A stretch of DNA of 20,983 nt from Methylobacterium sp. (GTDB lineage: Bacteria; Pseudomonadota; Alphaproteobacteria; Rhizobiales; Beijerinckiaceae), in NCBI GenBank assembly GCA_021154065.1, contig JAJKJG010000200.1:1-20983 (forward strand), given 5' to 3'. Below are positions 1 through 8,478 of the stretch, piece after piece (position 1 is the stretch's first letter; the number at the start of each line of letters is the position of its first letter). The notes under the pieces are model-generated. The model saw only the letters and a list, made by a program, of their open reading frames with translations, was not told the origin of the DNA and ran no database searches. A program made the translations under genes and the position numbers.

Positions 1-1
1 G

Positions 2-730
2 CGTCCGGCCGAGCCGGCGCCGTCGGCCTCGCAACCCGCGCAAGCGACCGCGCCTGCCGACGCGGCGCGGCCGTCACCCCGGCCCCCGGCGCGCGCGCCC
101 GAGCCTTCGCCGCAACGCGCCGGGGCGCCGCCGGGCGCTGGGGCGCCGGGCCCGGCGCCGGCGCCTTCGGCTCAGGTGCGAGAACCACCCCCGCCTCCGA
201 GCAGCAGCACGGTCTCGCCGGCGGATCCGCCCGGTCCGCCGGGCGCGGCGCCGGCGAATGACCCGGCGCCGGCAGCGCCGGCCCGCAAGGAGGCCGCGAC
301 CGCGGCCGAAGCCCTGGCCGGCGCCTATCTCGACTACTGGTCCGCTCCGAATGCCGTGACCCTCGACGCGACGCCCGATTTCTACGCGCCTCGGGTCGAG
401 TTCCACGGCCGGCTGTTGAGCGCCCGGGCGCTGTTTGAGGAGAAGAAGCGCTTCGTGCGCCGGTGGCCGGCGCGGCAATACACGCCGCGCCCCGACACCC
501 TGCGGACCGCCTGCGACCCGGGCACCGGGACGTGCGTCGTCAAGACCGTGTTCGATTTCATCGCCGCAAATCCGGCCCGGCACCGGCGCTCGGAGGGGAC
601 GGGCACCCTCGAGCTCGTGGTCAGCGTTGCCGGCCAGCAGCCGGTCATCATTGCCGAGACGAGCCGGATCCTGCGCCGCGGCGAAGGGCGCGACGCAGCC
701 GGCGACGACGACACGGATGCGGACGACTAG
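2..730 (+). CDS. C-terminal part of a Pro/Ala-rich protein with an NTF2/SnoaL-like domain (5' end outside window)
   Basis: The frame is open from the left edge and ends at TAG 728-730, so the gene starts upstream of the window. The first ~95 visible residues are almost entirely Pro, Ala, Gly, Ser and Arg, as in a disordered linker. The last ~135 residues look folded: an YLDYWSAPNAVTLD stretch, then FYAPRVEFHGR, then a Cys pair (ACDPGTGTC) between beta-strand-like segments, and an acidic tail (DDDTDADD). This resembles the small NTF2/SnoaL-like domain that closes some rhizobial multidomain proteins, including caspase-family ones as I recall. That recollection is not proof, and the catalytic or sensory N-terminal part is not visible. 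The GTG at 176 is only an internal codon. The next gene starts 5 bases after the stop, suggesting co-transcription. Confidence 0.7.
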   Translation, partial: RPAEPAPSASQPAQATAPADAARPSPRPPARAPEPSPQRAGAPPGAGAPGPAPAPSAQVREPPPPPSSSTVSPADPPGPPGAAPANDPAPAAPARKEAATAAEALAGAYLDYWSAPNAVTLDATPDFYAPRVEFHGRLLSARALFEEKKRFVRRWPARQYTPRPDTLRTACDPGTGTCVVKTVFDFIAANPARHRRSEGTGTLELVVSVAGQQPVIIAETSRILRRGEGRDAAGDDDTDADD

Positions 731-735
731 CGCGC

Positions 736-1884
736 ATGCCCGGTGGAACCGATCTCGACCCGAACGACGGCAAGAGCCCGCATGAGCAGGTTCAGGAGGT
801 CATCCGCCGTGAGATCACGGGTCATCGGCCGATCGAGGGCGCGCTGCAGCCGCTCGAGATCCTTGCGGCAGCGTCGGTGCGCGTCGTCGAGGACGACGGC
901 GCGGCGAGATACGAGGTCGTCGACGAGAACGGCAGGGCCCGGACCCATGACGACGGCGGCGAGAGCCGCGGGCTTACGATCGCCGAGCTGATCGCGGAGC
1001 TGCGCACCAAGCACCCGACGCTCTTCCGGCCGGAGCCTCATGACGCCGCAGATGCCGCAGCCGAGAGCGGCATGCCCGACGCGAGCGCGCGCCGCGCGCC
1101 GCGCGATTGGCTGATCCTCGCCTCGAAGGAACGTCGCGACGCCGCCGGCGAACCGGGCGGGCGCTTCCGTCGCCTGCGGCAGCGCTGCGCCGGCATGCTC
1201 GACGCCGTTGCGGCACGCGCCCGTCCCGCCGGGTCTCGCCTGGCGGCGCAGGTGCGCGGCTTGCGCCGAACGCTTTCGTCCCGTCCGTTGCGCGCCCTTA
1301 CGGCGCGGCTGCGGTCGAGCGCGCCCTCGACCCGCCCGCTCTATGCCTTCGCCGGCCTCGCCGGCGCGCTCGCGCTCGCGATCGTGGGGCTACTCGGGGC
1401 CTGGATCGTCACCAGGCGCGTCGCCGACGGGGCGCGAAACCCGGGCGCACGCCCCCCGGCTGCCGCGGTGCAAGCGAAGCCCGAGGCGTCGACCGCGGCG
1501 GCCGCCGGCAGCCCCGATGGGCCGCCGCCCGGCAAGCCCGTCGCGCTCGTCGGCGTGCCGGAGGTCATCGATACCGCAACGCTCCGGATCGAGGGAAAGC
1601 TCGTTCACTTGGCGGGGGTCGAGTGGGCGCGCGGTGCGCAGAGCGCCGATCTTGCCCGCTACTTGGGCGGACGCCCGGTCACCTGCCGGCCGAAGGGCGC
1701 AAACGACGTCTATCGCTGCATCGTCGACGGCCGCGACCTGTCGGAGGTGGTGCTGTACAACGGCGGCGGTCGCGCCACCTCCGACGCCGAGCCGGAGCTT
1801 CTCGCGGCGGAGAACTACGCCAAGACCGAGAAGATCGGGGTGTGGCGCAAGCCAACCTCCGGCACGCCGCAGGTGGCGAACTGA
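736..1884 (+). CDS. Membrane-anchored protein with degenerate SNase-like (thermonuclease fold) C-terminal domain
   Basis: 382 residues from ATG 736, six positions after the upstream stop. Residues 1-100 are charged, with an IAELIAELRTKHPTLFRPEP segment. Residues ~115-200 are Arg/Ala-rich. One strong transmembrane segment lies at ~201-226 (AFAGLAGALALAIVGLLGAW), followed by a Pro/Ala linker and, from ~270, a domain matching the SNase fold: VIDTATLRIEGKLVHLAGVEW, then YNGGGRA and a helix ending KTEKIGVWRK, like the usual xKRGIW end. The catalytic positions are altered. The Arg of the RLxGID motif is His, the following Asp is Glu, and the PE pair is replaced by A-R. I infer a non-nucleolytic, possibly binding, domain on the periplasmic side. 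A longer in-frame ORF begins upstream at 463, but that part overlaps the preceding gene and was not used. Confidence 0.75.
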   Translation: MPGGTDLDPNDGKSPHEQVQEVIRREITGHRPIEGALQPLEILAAASVRVVEDDGAARYEVVDENGRARTHDDGGESRGLTIAELIAELRTKHPTLFRPEPHDAADAAAESGMPDASARRAPRDWLILASKERRDAAGEPGGRFRRLRQRCAGMLDAVAARARPAGSRLAAQVRGLRRTLSSRPLRALTARLRSSAPSTRPLYAFAGLAGALALAIVGLLGAWIVTRRVADGARNPGARPPAAAVQAKPEASTAAAAGSPDGPPPGKPVALVGVPEVIDTATLRIEGKLVHLAGVEWARGAQSADLARYLGGRPVTCRPKGANDVYRCIVDGRDLSEVVLYNGGGRATSDAEPELLAAENYAKTEKIGVWRKPTSGTPQVAN

Positions 1885-1960
1885 GCATTCGGCAAGATGC
1901 GGCCGTTGTCGCCGGCCATGGCAAGCCCGGCAGCGCGTTGACGCGCGTAGTCGCCGTGCG

Positions 1961-1974
1961 TATGTCTAGACATA
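1961..1974. promoter_or_regulatory. 14-bp perfect palindrome at the vapB start, candidate VapB operator
   Basis: TATGTCTAGACATA is its own reverse complement and sits directly on the start region of vapB. It contains one candidate ATG (1962), and its last base is the first base of the other (1974). RHH antitoxins of vapBC loci normally repress their own promoter through such short inverted repeats. The TATG/CATA ends could also serve as part of a -10 element. The operator role is inferred from position and symmetry. Confidence 0.6.
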
Positions 1975-2249
1975 TGACCGAGCGCACCACCATACGCCTT
2001 CCCGAAGACCTGATCTCCCGTGCCAAGCGCAAGGCCGCGTCCGAAGGCCGCACGCTGACCTCGCTGATCGAGGATGGCTTGCGGCTGGTCACGACCGAGG
2101 ACCGCAAGCCGGGCAAGACGAAGCGGGTCATGCCGCCGATCAGCAAAGCGACCGGCGGATTGCGGCCGGGCATCGATCTGACGCGATTCTCCGAGATCCA
2201 GGGCCGGGACGATCTGGATTCCATGAAGCGCATGAAGCGCTTCAAATGA
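1974..2249 (+). CDS. vapB: VapB-type antitoxin, ribbon-helix-helix
   Basis: 91 residues. The N-terminus TERTTIRLPEDLISRAKRKA is a typical ribbon-helix-helix DNA-binding segment (beta strand TTIRLPED, then two helices ending SLIEDGLR). The basic C-terminal half (KPGKTKRVMPP, then MKRMKRFK) would wrap the toxin. An alternative ATG at 1962 adds only MSRH. Neither start has a convincing Shine-Dalgarno sequence, so a leaderless or very short-leader message is possible. The stop overlaps the toxin start (ATGA at 2246-2249), the normal translational coupling for vapBC. Expected role: binds and neutralises the VapC RNase and represses the operon. The antitoxin frame is intact although the toxin frame is not. 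Confidence 0.85.
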   Translation: MTERTTIRLPEDLISRAKRKAASEGRTLTSLIEDGLRLVTTEDRKPGKTKRVMPPISKATGGLRPGIDLTRFSEIQGRDDLDSMKRMKRFK

Positions 2250-2688
2250 TCCTGCCGGACGTCAATGTCCTGATCTACGCCTTCCGCGCCGATAATGACC
2301 ATCACGCGGTCTGCCGTGCGTGGCTGGAGGCCGTGGTCTCCGGCGATGCCCGCTTCGGCATCGCGCCGCCGGTGCTGAGCGCCGTCGTGCGCATCACGAC
2401 CGACCGCCGTATCTATACCAACCCGAGCCCGCGCGAGGAGGCGTTCCGCTTCTGCGACACGCTTCTCGGCCAGCCTCACTGCCAGATCGTCGAGCCCGGC
2501 GAGCGTCATTGGGACCTCTTCCGGCGCCTCTGCCTCGAGACGAACACGCAGGGCTCGCGGGTCACCGACGCCTGGTTCGCCGCGCTTGCGTCGAATGGGG
2601 CTGCGAGTGGGTGACGATGGACCGCGACTATGCACGGTTCCCGGGCCTGAGATGGGCACGCCCGCAACCGCGAAGCCGCGTCGCTTAA
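2246..2688 (+). pseudogene. vapC: VapC PIN-domain toxin with a single-base frameshift
   Basis: Begins MILPDVNVLIYAFR, the classic PIN-domain start with the first catalytic Asp, and continues to GSRVTDAWFAALA with the third acidic residue. From 2591 the frame runs into SNGAASG and stops at 2612-2614 (122 aa). The expected continuation EWGCEWVTMDRDYARFPGLR, carrying the last acidic residue, lies in the +1-shifted frame and ends at TAA 2686-2688. One missing base around 2588-2592 (a family-typical GCG ATC GAA reading as GCG TC GAA) explains it; repaired, the protein would be ~147 aa. As written, the toxin lacks the end of its RNase site and is probably inactive. A sequencing error cannot be excluded. 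Its TAA overlaps the opposite-strand hslO stop within TTAA. Confidence 0.85.
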
Positions 2689-3686
2689 GGCGATGAGGCC
2701 TCGGGCTGCGCCACCTCGGCCTCGACCTCGGCCGGGTCGAGGTCGTACATGCGCGAGCAGAACTCGCAGGTGATGCCGATGCGGCCGTCGTCGCCGACCA
2801 TGTCGCGGCGGTCCTGCGGACTGAATCGGCGCATCATCGACATGATGCGCTCGCGCGAGCAGCGGCACTCCTCGTGGATCGACAGCGGCTCGAACACGCG
2901 AACGCCGCGCTCGTGGAAGAGGCGGTAGAGCAGGCGCTCGCTCGCCAGCTCCGGGTCGACGAGCTCGTGGTCCTCGGTCGTGTCGACGAGCGCCTTCGCC
3001 TCGACCCAGGCATCGTCCTCGCCGGCGGCAGGCGGCGCCTCGCGCGCCGGATGACCCTCGGGAATGTCGCCGGGCGGCAGGTCCGCCTGGCGCATGCGCT
3101 CGGGCGAGGCCGGCAGGAACTGAACCATGAGGCCGCCGGCCCGCCAGGCGCGGCGGCCGGCGCTGAACTCCTCGGCGACGGCAAGCCGCACCCGCGTCGG
3201 GATCTGCTCCGACTGGCGGAAATACTGGTGCGCCGCCTCCTCGAAGCCCTGGCCCTCGAGCGCCACGACGCCCTGGTAGCGGCTGCGCTCCGAGCCCTGG
3301 TCGATCGTCATCGCCAGGATGCCCTGGCCGAGGAGATCGGCGGTCTTCCTGGCGCCGGGGCCGAGCGCGGCGATCTTGCCGGCGTCGAAGCGCGCCGTCG
3401 CGCGCAGGCGGTCGGGGGCGTCGAAATCGACGACGATCATCTCGATCGCCCCGTCGGACTTGGTCTGGAGCTGGAAGCGGCCCTCGAACTTGAGCGACGC
3501 ACCGAGAAGCACGGTCAGCGCCGCCGCCTCGCCGAGCGCGCGCGCGACCGCGTCGGGGTAGCCGTGCCGGCTCAGGATGGTGTCGATCGACACCCCGAGC
3601 CGGACGACGCGTCCGCGCGTGTCGAGCGCCTCGACCGCGAACGGCAGAACGACGTCGTCCGCCGCCTCGAAGGCGCCGAGCTTCAT
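2685..3686 (-). CDS. hslO: Hsp33 redox-regulated molecular chaperone
   Basis: 333 residues from ATG 3686. Hsp33 is a cytosolic holdase switched on by oxidation: four zinc-binding cysteines form disulfides and the protein unfolds locally to bind clients. All four are present, C274 and C276 as CxC (HEECRCS) and C307 and C310 as CxxC (TCEFC). The N-terminal half shows the family core, with EAAALTVLLGASLKFEGRFQ at ~53-72 and IVVDFDAPDRLRA at ~84-96. It is longer than the ~290-residue E. coli protein, as is usual in alphaproteobacteria. It follows argF by 10 bases on the same strand, so it is probably read through from argDF. Confidence 0.97.
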   Translation of the reverse strand: MKLGAFEAADDVVLPFAVEALDTRGRVVRLGVSIDTILSRHGYPDAVARALGEAAALTVLLGASLKFEGRFQLQTKSDGAIEMIVVDFDAPDRLRATARFDAGKIAALGPGARKTADLLGQGILAMTIDQGSERSRYQGVVALEGQGFEEAAHQYFRQSEQIPTRVRLAVAEEFSAGRRAWRAGGLMVQFLPASPERMRQADLPPGDIPEGHPAREAPPAAGEDDAWVEAKALVDTTEDHELVDPELASERLLYRLFHERGVRVFEPLSIHEECRCSRERIMSMMRRFSPQDRRDMVGDDGRIGITCEFCSRMYDLDPAEVEAEVAQPEASSP

Positions 3687-3696
3687 CGCTTGCGCC

Positions 3697-4625
<929 letters not shown>

Positions 4626-4629
<4 letters not shown>

Positions 4630-5834
4630 TCGGCGGCTCCGCGCCGGGCGAGCGCCCGCATCTCCTCCTCGAGCGCCTCGCAGGTGCGATCGAGCCGGGC
4701 GACCGCCTCGCCGATCTCGGCCTCGCCGACGATCAGCGGCGGCAAGAGCCGCACGACGTTGTCGCCGGCCGTGATGGTGAGAAGCTTCTCGCTGCGCGCC
4801 GCGTCGACGAAGTCGGTGTTCGCGACGTGGGTGCGCAGCCCGAGCATCAGGCCCTGGCCGCGGAGCTCGGCGATGACCGCCGGATGGCGGTCCATGAGCG
4901 CCGCGAGGCGCTGCTTCAAAAGCAGGCTCATCTCTCTGACGTGATCGAGGAAGCCCGGCTCGAGCACGACGTCGAGGACGGCGTTGCCGACCGCCATGGC
5001 GAGCGGGTTGCCGCCGAAGGTCGTGCCGTGGACGCCGGTGGTCATGCCCTTGGCCGCCTCGGCGGTCGCGAGGCACGCCCCCATCGGGAAACCGCCGCCG
5101 ATGCCCTTGGCGATCGCCATGATGTCGGGCTCGATGCCGCTCCACTCATGCGCGAACAGCCGGCCGGTGCGCCCGACGCCGGTCTGCACCTCGTCGAAGA
5201 CGAGGAGCATGCCATGTTCGTCGCAGAGCTCGCGCAGGCCGCGCAGGCATTGCGTCGGGACATTGCGGATGCCGCCCTCGCCCTGCACCGGCTCGATCAG
5301 GATGGCGCCGGTCTCGGGCGTGATCGCCCGGCGCAGCGCCTCGTGATCGCCGAACGGGACCTGGTCGAAGCCCTCGACCTTCGGACCGAAGCCTTCGAGG
5401 TACTTTTTCTGCCCGCCGGCCGCGATCGTCGCGAGCGTGCGGCCGTGGAAGGCGCCCTCGAAGGTCAGGATCCGGAAGCGCTCGGGCTCGCCGTTGGCGG
5501 AGTGGTACTTCCGCGCCATCTTGATCGACGCCTCGAGCGCCTCGGCGCCGGAGTTCGTGAAGAAGACGAGATCGGCGAAAGTGTTGTCGACGAGGCGCTG
5601 CGCCAGGCGCTCCCCCTCCGGGATGCGGAACAGGTTCGAGGTGTGCCACAGCTTTCCGGCCTGCTCCGTCAGCGCCGCGACGAGGTGCGGATGGGCGTGG
5701 CCGAGCACGTTCACCGCGATGCCGCCGCCGAAGTCGAGATATCGCTCGCCGTCGCGCGTCATGAGCCAGGGGCCCTCGCCCCGCTCGAAAGCGACATCGG
5801 CGCGCGCATAGGTCGGCAGCAGCGGCGAGTTCAC
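4626..5834 (-). CDS. argD: Acetylornithine aminotransferase, class III PLP enzyme
   Basis: 402 residues from GTG 5834. It converts N-acetylglutamate semialdehyde to N-acetylornithine with glutamate as amino donor, and may also act on the succinyldiaminopimelate step. PLP features: NSGAEA at 94-99, GAFHGRT at 127-133, D214 in VFDEVQ, and Schiff-base Lys at 243 ([10 protein letters not shown]). The GTG was chosen because [18 protein letters not shown] is the usual N-terminus and a GAGGAGA ribosome site lies just upstream. An in-frame ATG at 5966 would add 44 untypical residues. It is first of the argD-argF-hslO group; its promoter should lie in 5835-6000. Confidence 0.96.
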
Positions 5835-6000
5835 GGTCCTGTCTCCTCGAGAGCCCGGCCGGCGAGCCGGACCGGAAAACAAAAGCGCCGCCTCGTCGGG
5901 CGGCACCGTCGCAGATTCTATGAATGCGCGCGCGCGAGTCAAATCAAGGGTGCTGATCCGATCCATGCGGAACCGTGAGGGGACGCGCCCGAGGGGTGCC

Positions 6001-6402
6001 TCAAGCCCATCCAGCGCGCTCCTCGTGGCCCGGAATAACCGCGCAGAGGACGCACGGGCCGAGCGGCACGTAGGGCAGAGGCACGACGGAGAGGACTGCG
6101 AGCCAGGCCGGCAGCCCCATGTCGCGCAGCCGCCGCGCGGTGAGCGAGACGGTCGGCCACGCGAGGAGCAGGCTGACGAGGACGGCGCGGACCGTGCGCT
6201 GGCTCTGCGACAGGAGCTCGGCCGGCGAGACCGGCCCGTCGTAGAAGAGGGGAGTGGGCGTCTTCGCCTCGGCCGCGAGTTGCACGAAGTGGATGACGAT
6301 GCCCGCCAGAACGCCGGCGACGATGAGGAGCAGCACCCCGAGCGCGAACCCCGCCCGGCCCAACCGGCCCTCCAATGTCAAGAAATTGGCCGCCAGCCAC
6401 AT
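6001..6402 (-). CDS. DUF805-family inner-membrane protein
   Basis: 133 residues from ATG 6402. It opens with the family pattern [15 protein letters not shown], then a hydrophobic helix ([18 protein letters not shown]). A loop follows, then a second helix region ending [15 protein letters not shown], the conserved RRL-D-G signature of DUF805, and a last hydrophobic segment to the C-terminus. I count three or four membrane segments. Function is not known for the family. It stands alone, 166 bases upstream of argD on the same strand and divergent from gcrA. Confidence 0.85.
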   Translation of the reverse strand: MWLAANFLTLEGRLGRAGFALGVLLLIVAGVLAGIVIHFVQLAAEAKTPTPLFYDGPVSPAELLSQSQRTVRAVLVSLLLAWPTVSLTARRLRDMGLPAWLAVLSVVPLPYVPLGPCVLCAVIPGHEERAGWA

Positions 6403-6765
6403 GCGCCCGCCCTCAGCCCTTGTCCCACCCTAGGCGGCGAACCCTGCAACAAGCCTCGACAAAAAGCGGAAAATTCTAAGCTTCGGCTGTGATCGGCTCA
6501 CGGCGGCCGCCTTCTCGGGGGGTGAGTCAAATCACCTCAGGGAGCGGTGGACGGCGGACATCTCCTGGGGAAAAGCGCGCGCCGCCAAGGGCGCCGACTC
6601 TTGCGCCCGAGTCAGCGCACCTTGTAGGTTCGCCGCAGTCGAAACACGACATGTCGTGCGGCGGCCTTCATCCGAGTAGCGAGCCCAGACGCGGCGCGGA
6701 CCTCATGCTTGTCCGCGGTCCCGGAAGGATTCCGATTCCGGCAGAGGCGGCCCCAGGAGGAAGCG
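6403..6765. promoter_or_regulatory. 363-base intergenic region upstream of gcrA with five GANTC sites and two inverted repeats
   Basis: No gene is visible. GANTC sites lie at 6524-6528 (GAGTC), 6596-6600 (GACTC), 6609-6613 (GAGTC), 6728-6732 and 6734-6738 (both GATTC). This is the CcrM methylation target. In Caulobacter, gcrA transcription responds to GANTC methylation, so the cluster is a plausible cell-cycle control element here. GGTGA and TCACC form an inverted repeat at 6521-6536 around the first site. The region also holds the divergent DUF805 promoter. Confidence 0.65.
6645..6658. promoter_or_regulatory. 14-bp perfect palindrome upstream of gcrA
   Basis: CACGACATGTCGTG is exactly self-complementary and lies 107 bases before the gcrA start codon, between two groups of GANTC sites. 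Its size and symmetry fit a dimeric repressor or activator site. No particular regulator can be named from sequence alone. It could also form a cruciform or hairpin with no bases left for a loop, which favours a protein site. Confidence 0.45.
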
Positions 6766-7305
6766 ATGGCGGATGCGGGCCTGCCTTGGACGGACGAGCG
6801 CGTCGAGCTTCTGAAGAAGCTCTGGAGCGACGGCCTCAGCGCGAGCCAGATCGCCGCCCAGATGGGCGGGGTGACGCGCAACGCCGTCATCGGCAAGGTG
6901 CATCGCCTCGGGCTCTCAGGAAGGGCGAAGACCTCGACCGCGCCAGCGCAGCCGCGCCCGCGCAAGCCGGCGCGCCCGCCGAGCCACCCGATGAGCCACC
7001 GTCCGCCGGCGCATGGCGGCGCCGCGCTCGCCGCCCATCTGCGCCCCGAGCCGCAGCCGCAGGCCGAACCGCTCGTCGCGTACGACGAGGACGTCGTGAT
7101 CCCGTTCTCCGAGCGGGTCACGATCATGGAGCTGCGCGACTCGATGTGCCGCTGGCCGATGGGCGACCCGACGACGCCGGAGTTCCGCTTCTGCGGCGGC
7201 AAGGCGATCACCGGCCTGCCCTATTGCCCGCACCATTCGCGCATCGCCTACCAGCCCGCCGCCGAGCGCCGCCGCGAGCGCGAGCGCAGGGTCGCGTTCC
7301 GGTAG
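6766..7305 (+). CDS. gcrA: Cell-cycle transcriptional regulator GcrA
   Basis: 179 residues. GcrA binds sigma70-RNA polymerase and reads GANTC methylation to activate cell-cycle genes in alphaproteobacteria. The N-terminus has the family signature: W8T..RVELLKKLWSDGLSASQIA, then GGVTRNAVIGKVHRLGLSGR. A Pro/Ala/Arg linker follows (~55-105), then the conserved C-terminal polymerase-contact part, with TIMELRDSMCRWPMGDP and FRFCGGKAITGLPYCPHH (Cys/His-rich). The start is fixed by AGGAGG at 6755-6760, five bases before ATG 6766; an in-frame ATG at 6709 lies upstream of this ribosome site. Four bases separate its stop from the convergent gene at 7310. Confidence 0.97.
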   Translation: MADAGLPWTDERVELLKKLWSDGLSASQIAAQMGGVTRNAVIGKVHRLGLSGRAKTSTAPAQPRPRKPARPPSHPMSHRPPAHGGAALAAHLRPEPQPQAEPLVAYDEDVVIPFSERVTIMELRDSMCRWPMGDPTTPEFRFCGGKAITGLPYCPHHSRIAYQPAAERRRERERRVAFR

Positions 7306-7309
7306 TCGC

Positions 7310-8329
7310 TCACGGCCCGTCTTCGGAGTGGAGCACCGCGTCGGCGGAGCGCAACCGCTTCGCGACCTCGTAGGCGCCAAGCAGCGCGAGCGCGAGAAGG
7401 AACGGCGCGATATAGTAGCAGAGCCGGAACAGCAGCAGCGCGCCGAGCACCGCCTCGCGAGGCACGCTCGACAGCGCGATAAGGATCGTCGCCTCGAAGA
7501 CGCCGAGCCCGCCGGGGGCGTGGCTCGCGATGCCGAGCATCACGGCGAACACGTACACGGCGAGGAAGGTCTCGTAGCCGATGCCGTGTCCCGGCGGCAG
7601 CAGCACATAGAGCACGCCGGCCGCGGCGCAGGAATCGGCGGCGCCGATCAGGATCTGCGCCAGTGACCGGCGAAGCCCCGGCAGCTCGAGCCGCCAGCCC
7701 TGGATCGTGACCACCCGGCGCTTGAGCGACACCCAGGTAAGATAGCCTGCGACGGTCGCGGCGGCGGCGACGCCGATCGACTGGTTGATCTTGATGTTGG
7801 TGTAGACCAGGACCGCGAGCGGGCCCGCCTCGCGGATGCAGCTCCAGGCGAGCACCGCGCCCATGCCGAGCCAGAAGGTCAGCCCGGCGATGACGGTCAG
7901 GCTCGCGACGCGCCCCGGCCGGACGCCTCTCGGGGCATAGACCCAGTAGCGCACCGTCGCGGCGGTGAGCAGCGGGAAGCCGAGCGTGAAGCTCACCGCG
8001 TAGCTCGTGAACGAGGCAAGCGCCGTCGTGCGGTACGGGACGCGAAGCCCGAGCTGGCTCAAGGCGAGCGCGTCGTAGCAGGTCAGGAGAAGGTAGCTCA
8101 CCGCGGTCAGGCCGGCCGCGGTCCCGAGCTGCCGCGCGGTCGCGGCCGTGAAGGCGGCCTTGACCTCGGCGGCGTTCATCTCGGCGGCCATGTGCCAGAG
8201 CACGTAGATCGATGCAGCGAAGATCGCGAGGCTTGCCGCGGTGCCGATCCAGGCGAAGCGCCGGCGCTGCCGCCGCGGCCCATGGCTCGCGCTCGCCTGC
8301 AAGTCCGGATCGGGCTTCGAGAGGTTCAT
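7310..8329 (-). CDS. YbhN/UPF0104-type membrane protein (lysylphosphatidylglycerol synthase TM-region family)
   Basis: 339 residues from ATG 8329, chosen for an AAGGGG ribosome site; an in-frame ATG at 8377 would add 16 residues. A basic N-terminus (GPRRQRRRFAW) precedes about eight hydrophobic helices. Family-like stretches include TSYAVSFTLGFPLLTAATVRYWVY, GLTFWLGMGAVLAW and ASHAPGGLGVFEATILIAL; the GGLG.FE motif is typical of the MprF N-terminal flippase-like domain. The soluble lysyl-transfer domain of MprF is absent, so this is the stand-alone membrane type, probably handling a lipid or polyprenyl-linked substrate. The substrate is unknown. It is divergent from the GH3 gene. Confidence 0.85.
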   Translation of the reverse strand: MNLSKPDPDLQASASHGPRRQRRRFAWIGTAASLAIFAASIYVLWHMAAEMNAAEVKAAFTAATARQLGTAAGLTAVSYLLLTCYDALALSQLGLRVPYRTTALASFTSYAVSFTLGFPLLTAATVRYWVYAPRGVRPGRVASLTVIAGLTFWLGMGAVLAWSCIREAGPLAVLVYTNIKINQSIGVAAAATVAGYLTWVSLKRRVVTIQGWRLELPGLRRSLAQILIGAADSCAAAGVLYVLLPPGHGIGYETFLAVYVFAVMLGIASHAPGGLGVFEATILIALSSVPREAVLGALLLFRLCYYIAPFLLALALLGAYEVAKRLRSADAVLHSEDGP

Positions 8330-8478
8330 GCGGCCCCTTCGCGACTCTGGGCGGCGCCGCGCCGGCCGGGGCTGCATCTAGTCGCGCGCATCTATTAAGG
8401 CTAGGCGAAGGCTCGGGCGGGGTCGCGATGCAACCAACCCCTGCCCCCGACATTGTCGTCGATCTTCCACGAGGCACG

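Noticed and set aside
463..735. In-frame upstream extension of the SNase-like protein
   Set aside because: It lies fully inside the preceding gene in another frame. ATG 736 follows the upstream stop closely and gives a normal N-terminus.
1107..1961. Upstream open frame that includes vapB at its end (380 codons)
   Set aside because: The part before 1962 is an Arg-rich shadow of the SNase-like gene. The ribbon-helix-helix protein starts only at 1962 or 1974.
5835..5966. In-frame extension of argD to an ATG at 5966
   Set aside because: It adds 44 residues not typical of ArgD. GTG 5834 has a good ribosome site and gives the family length.
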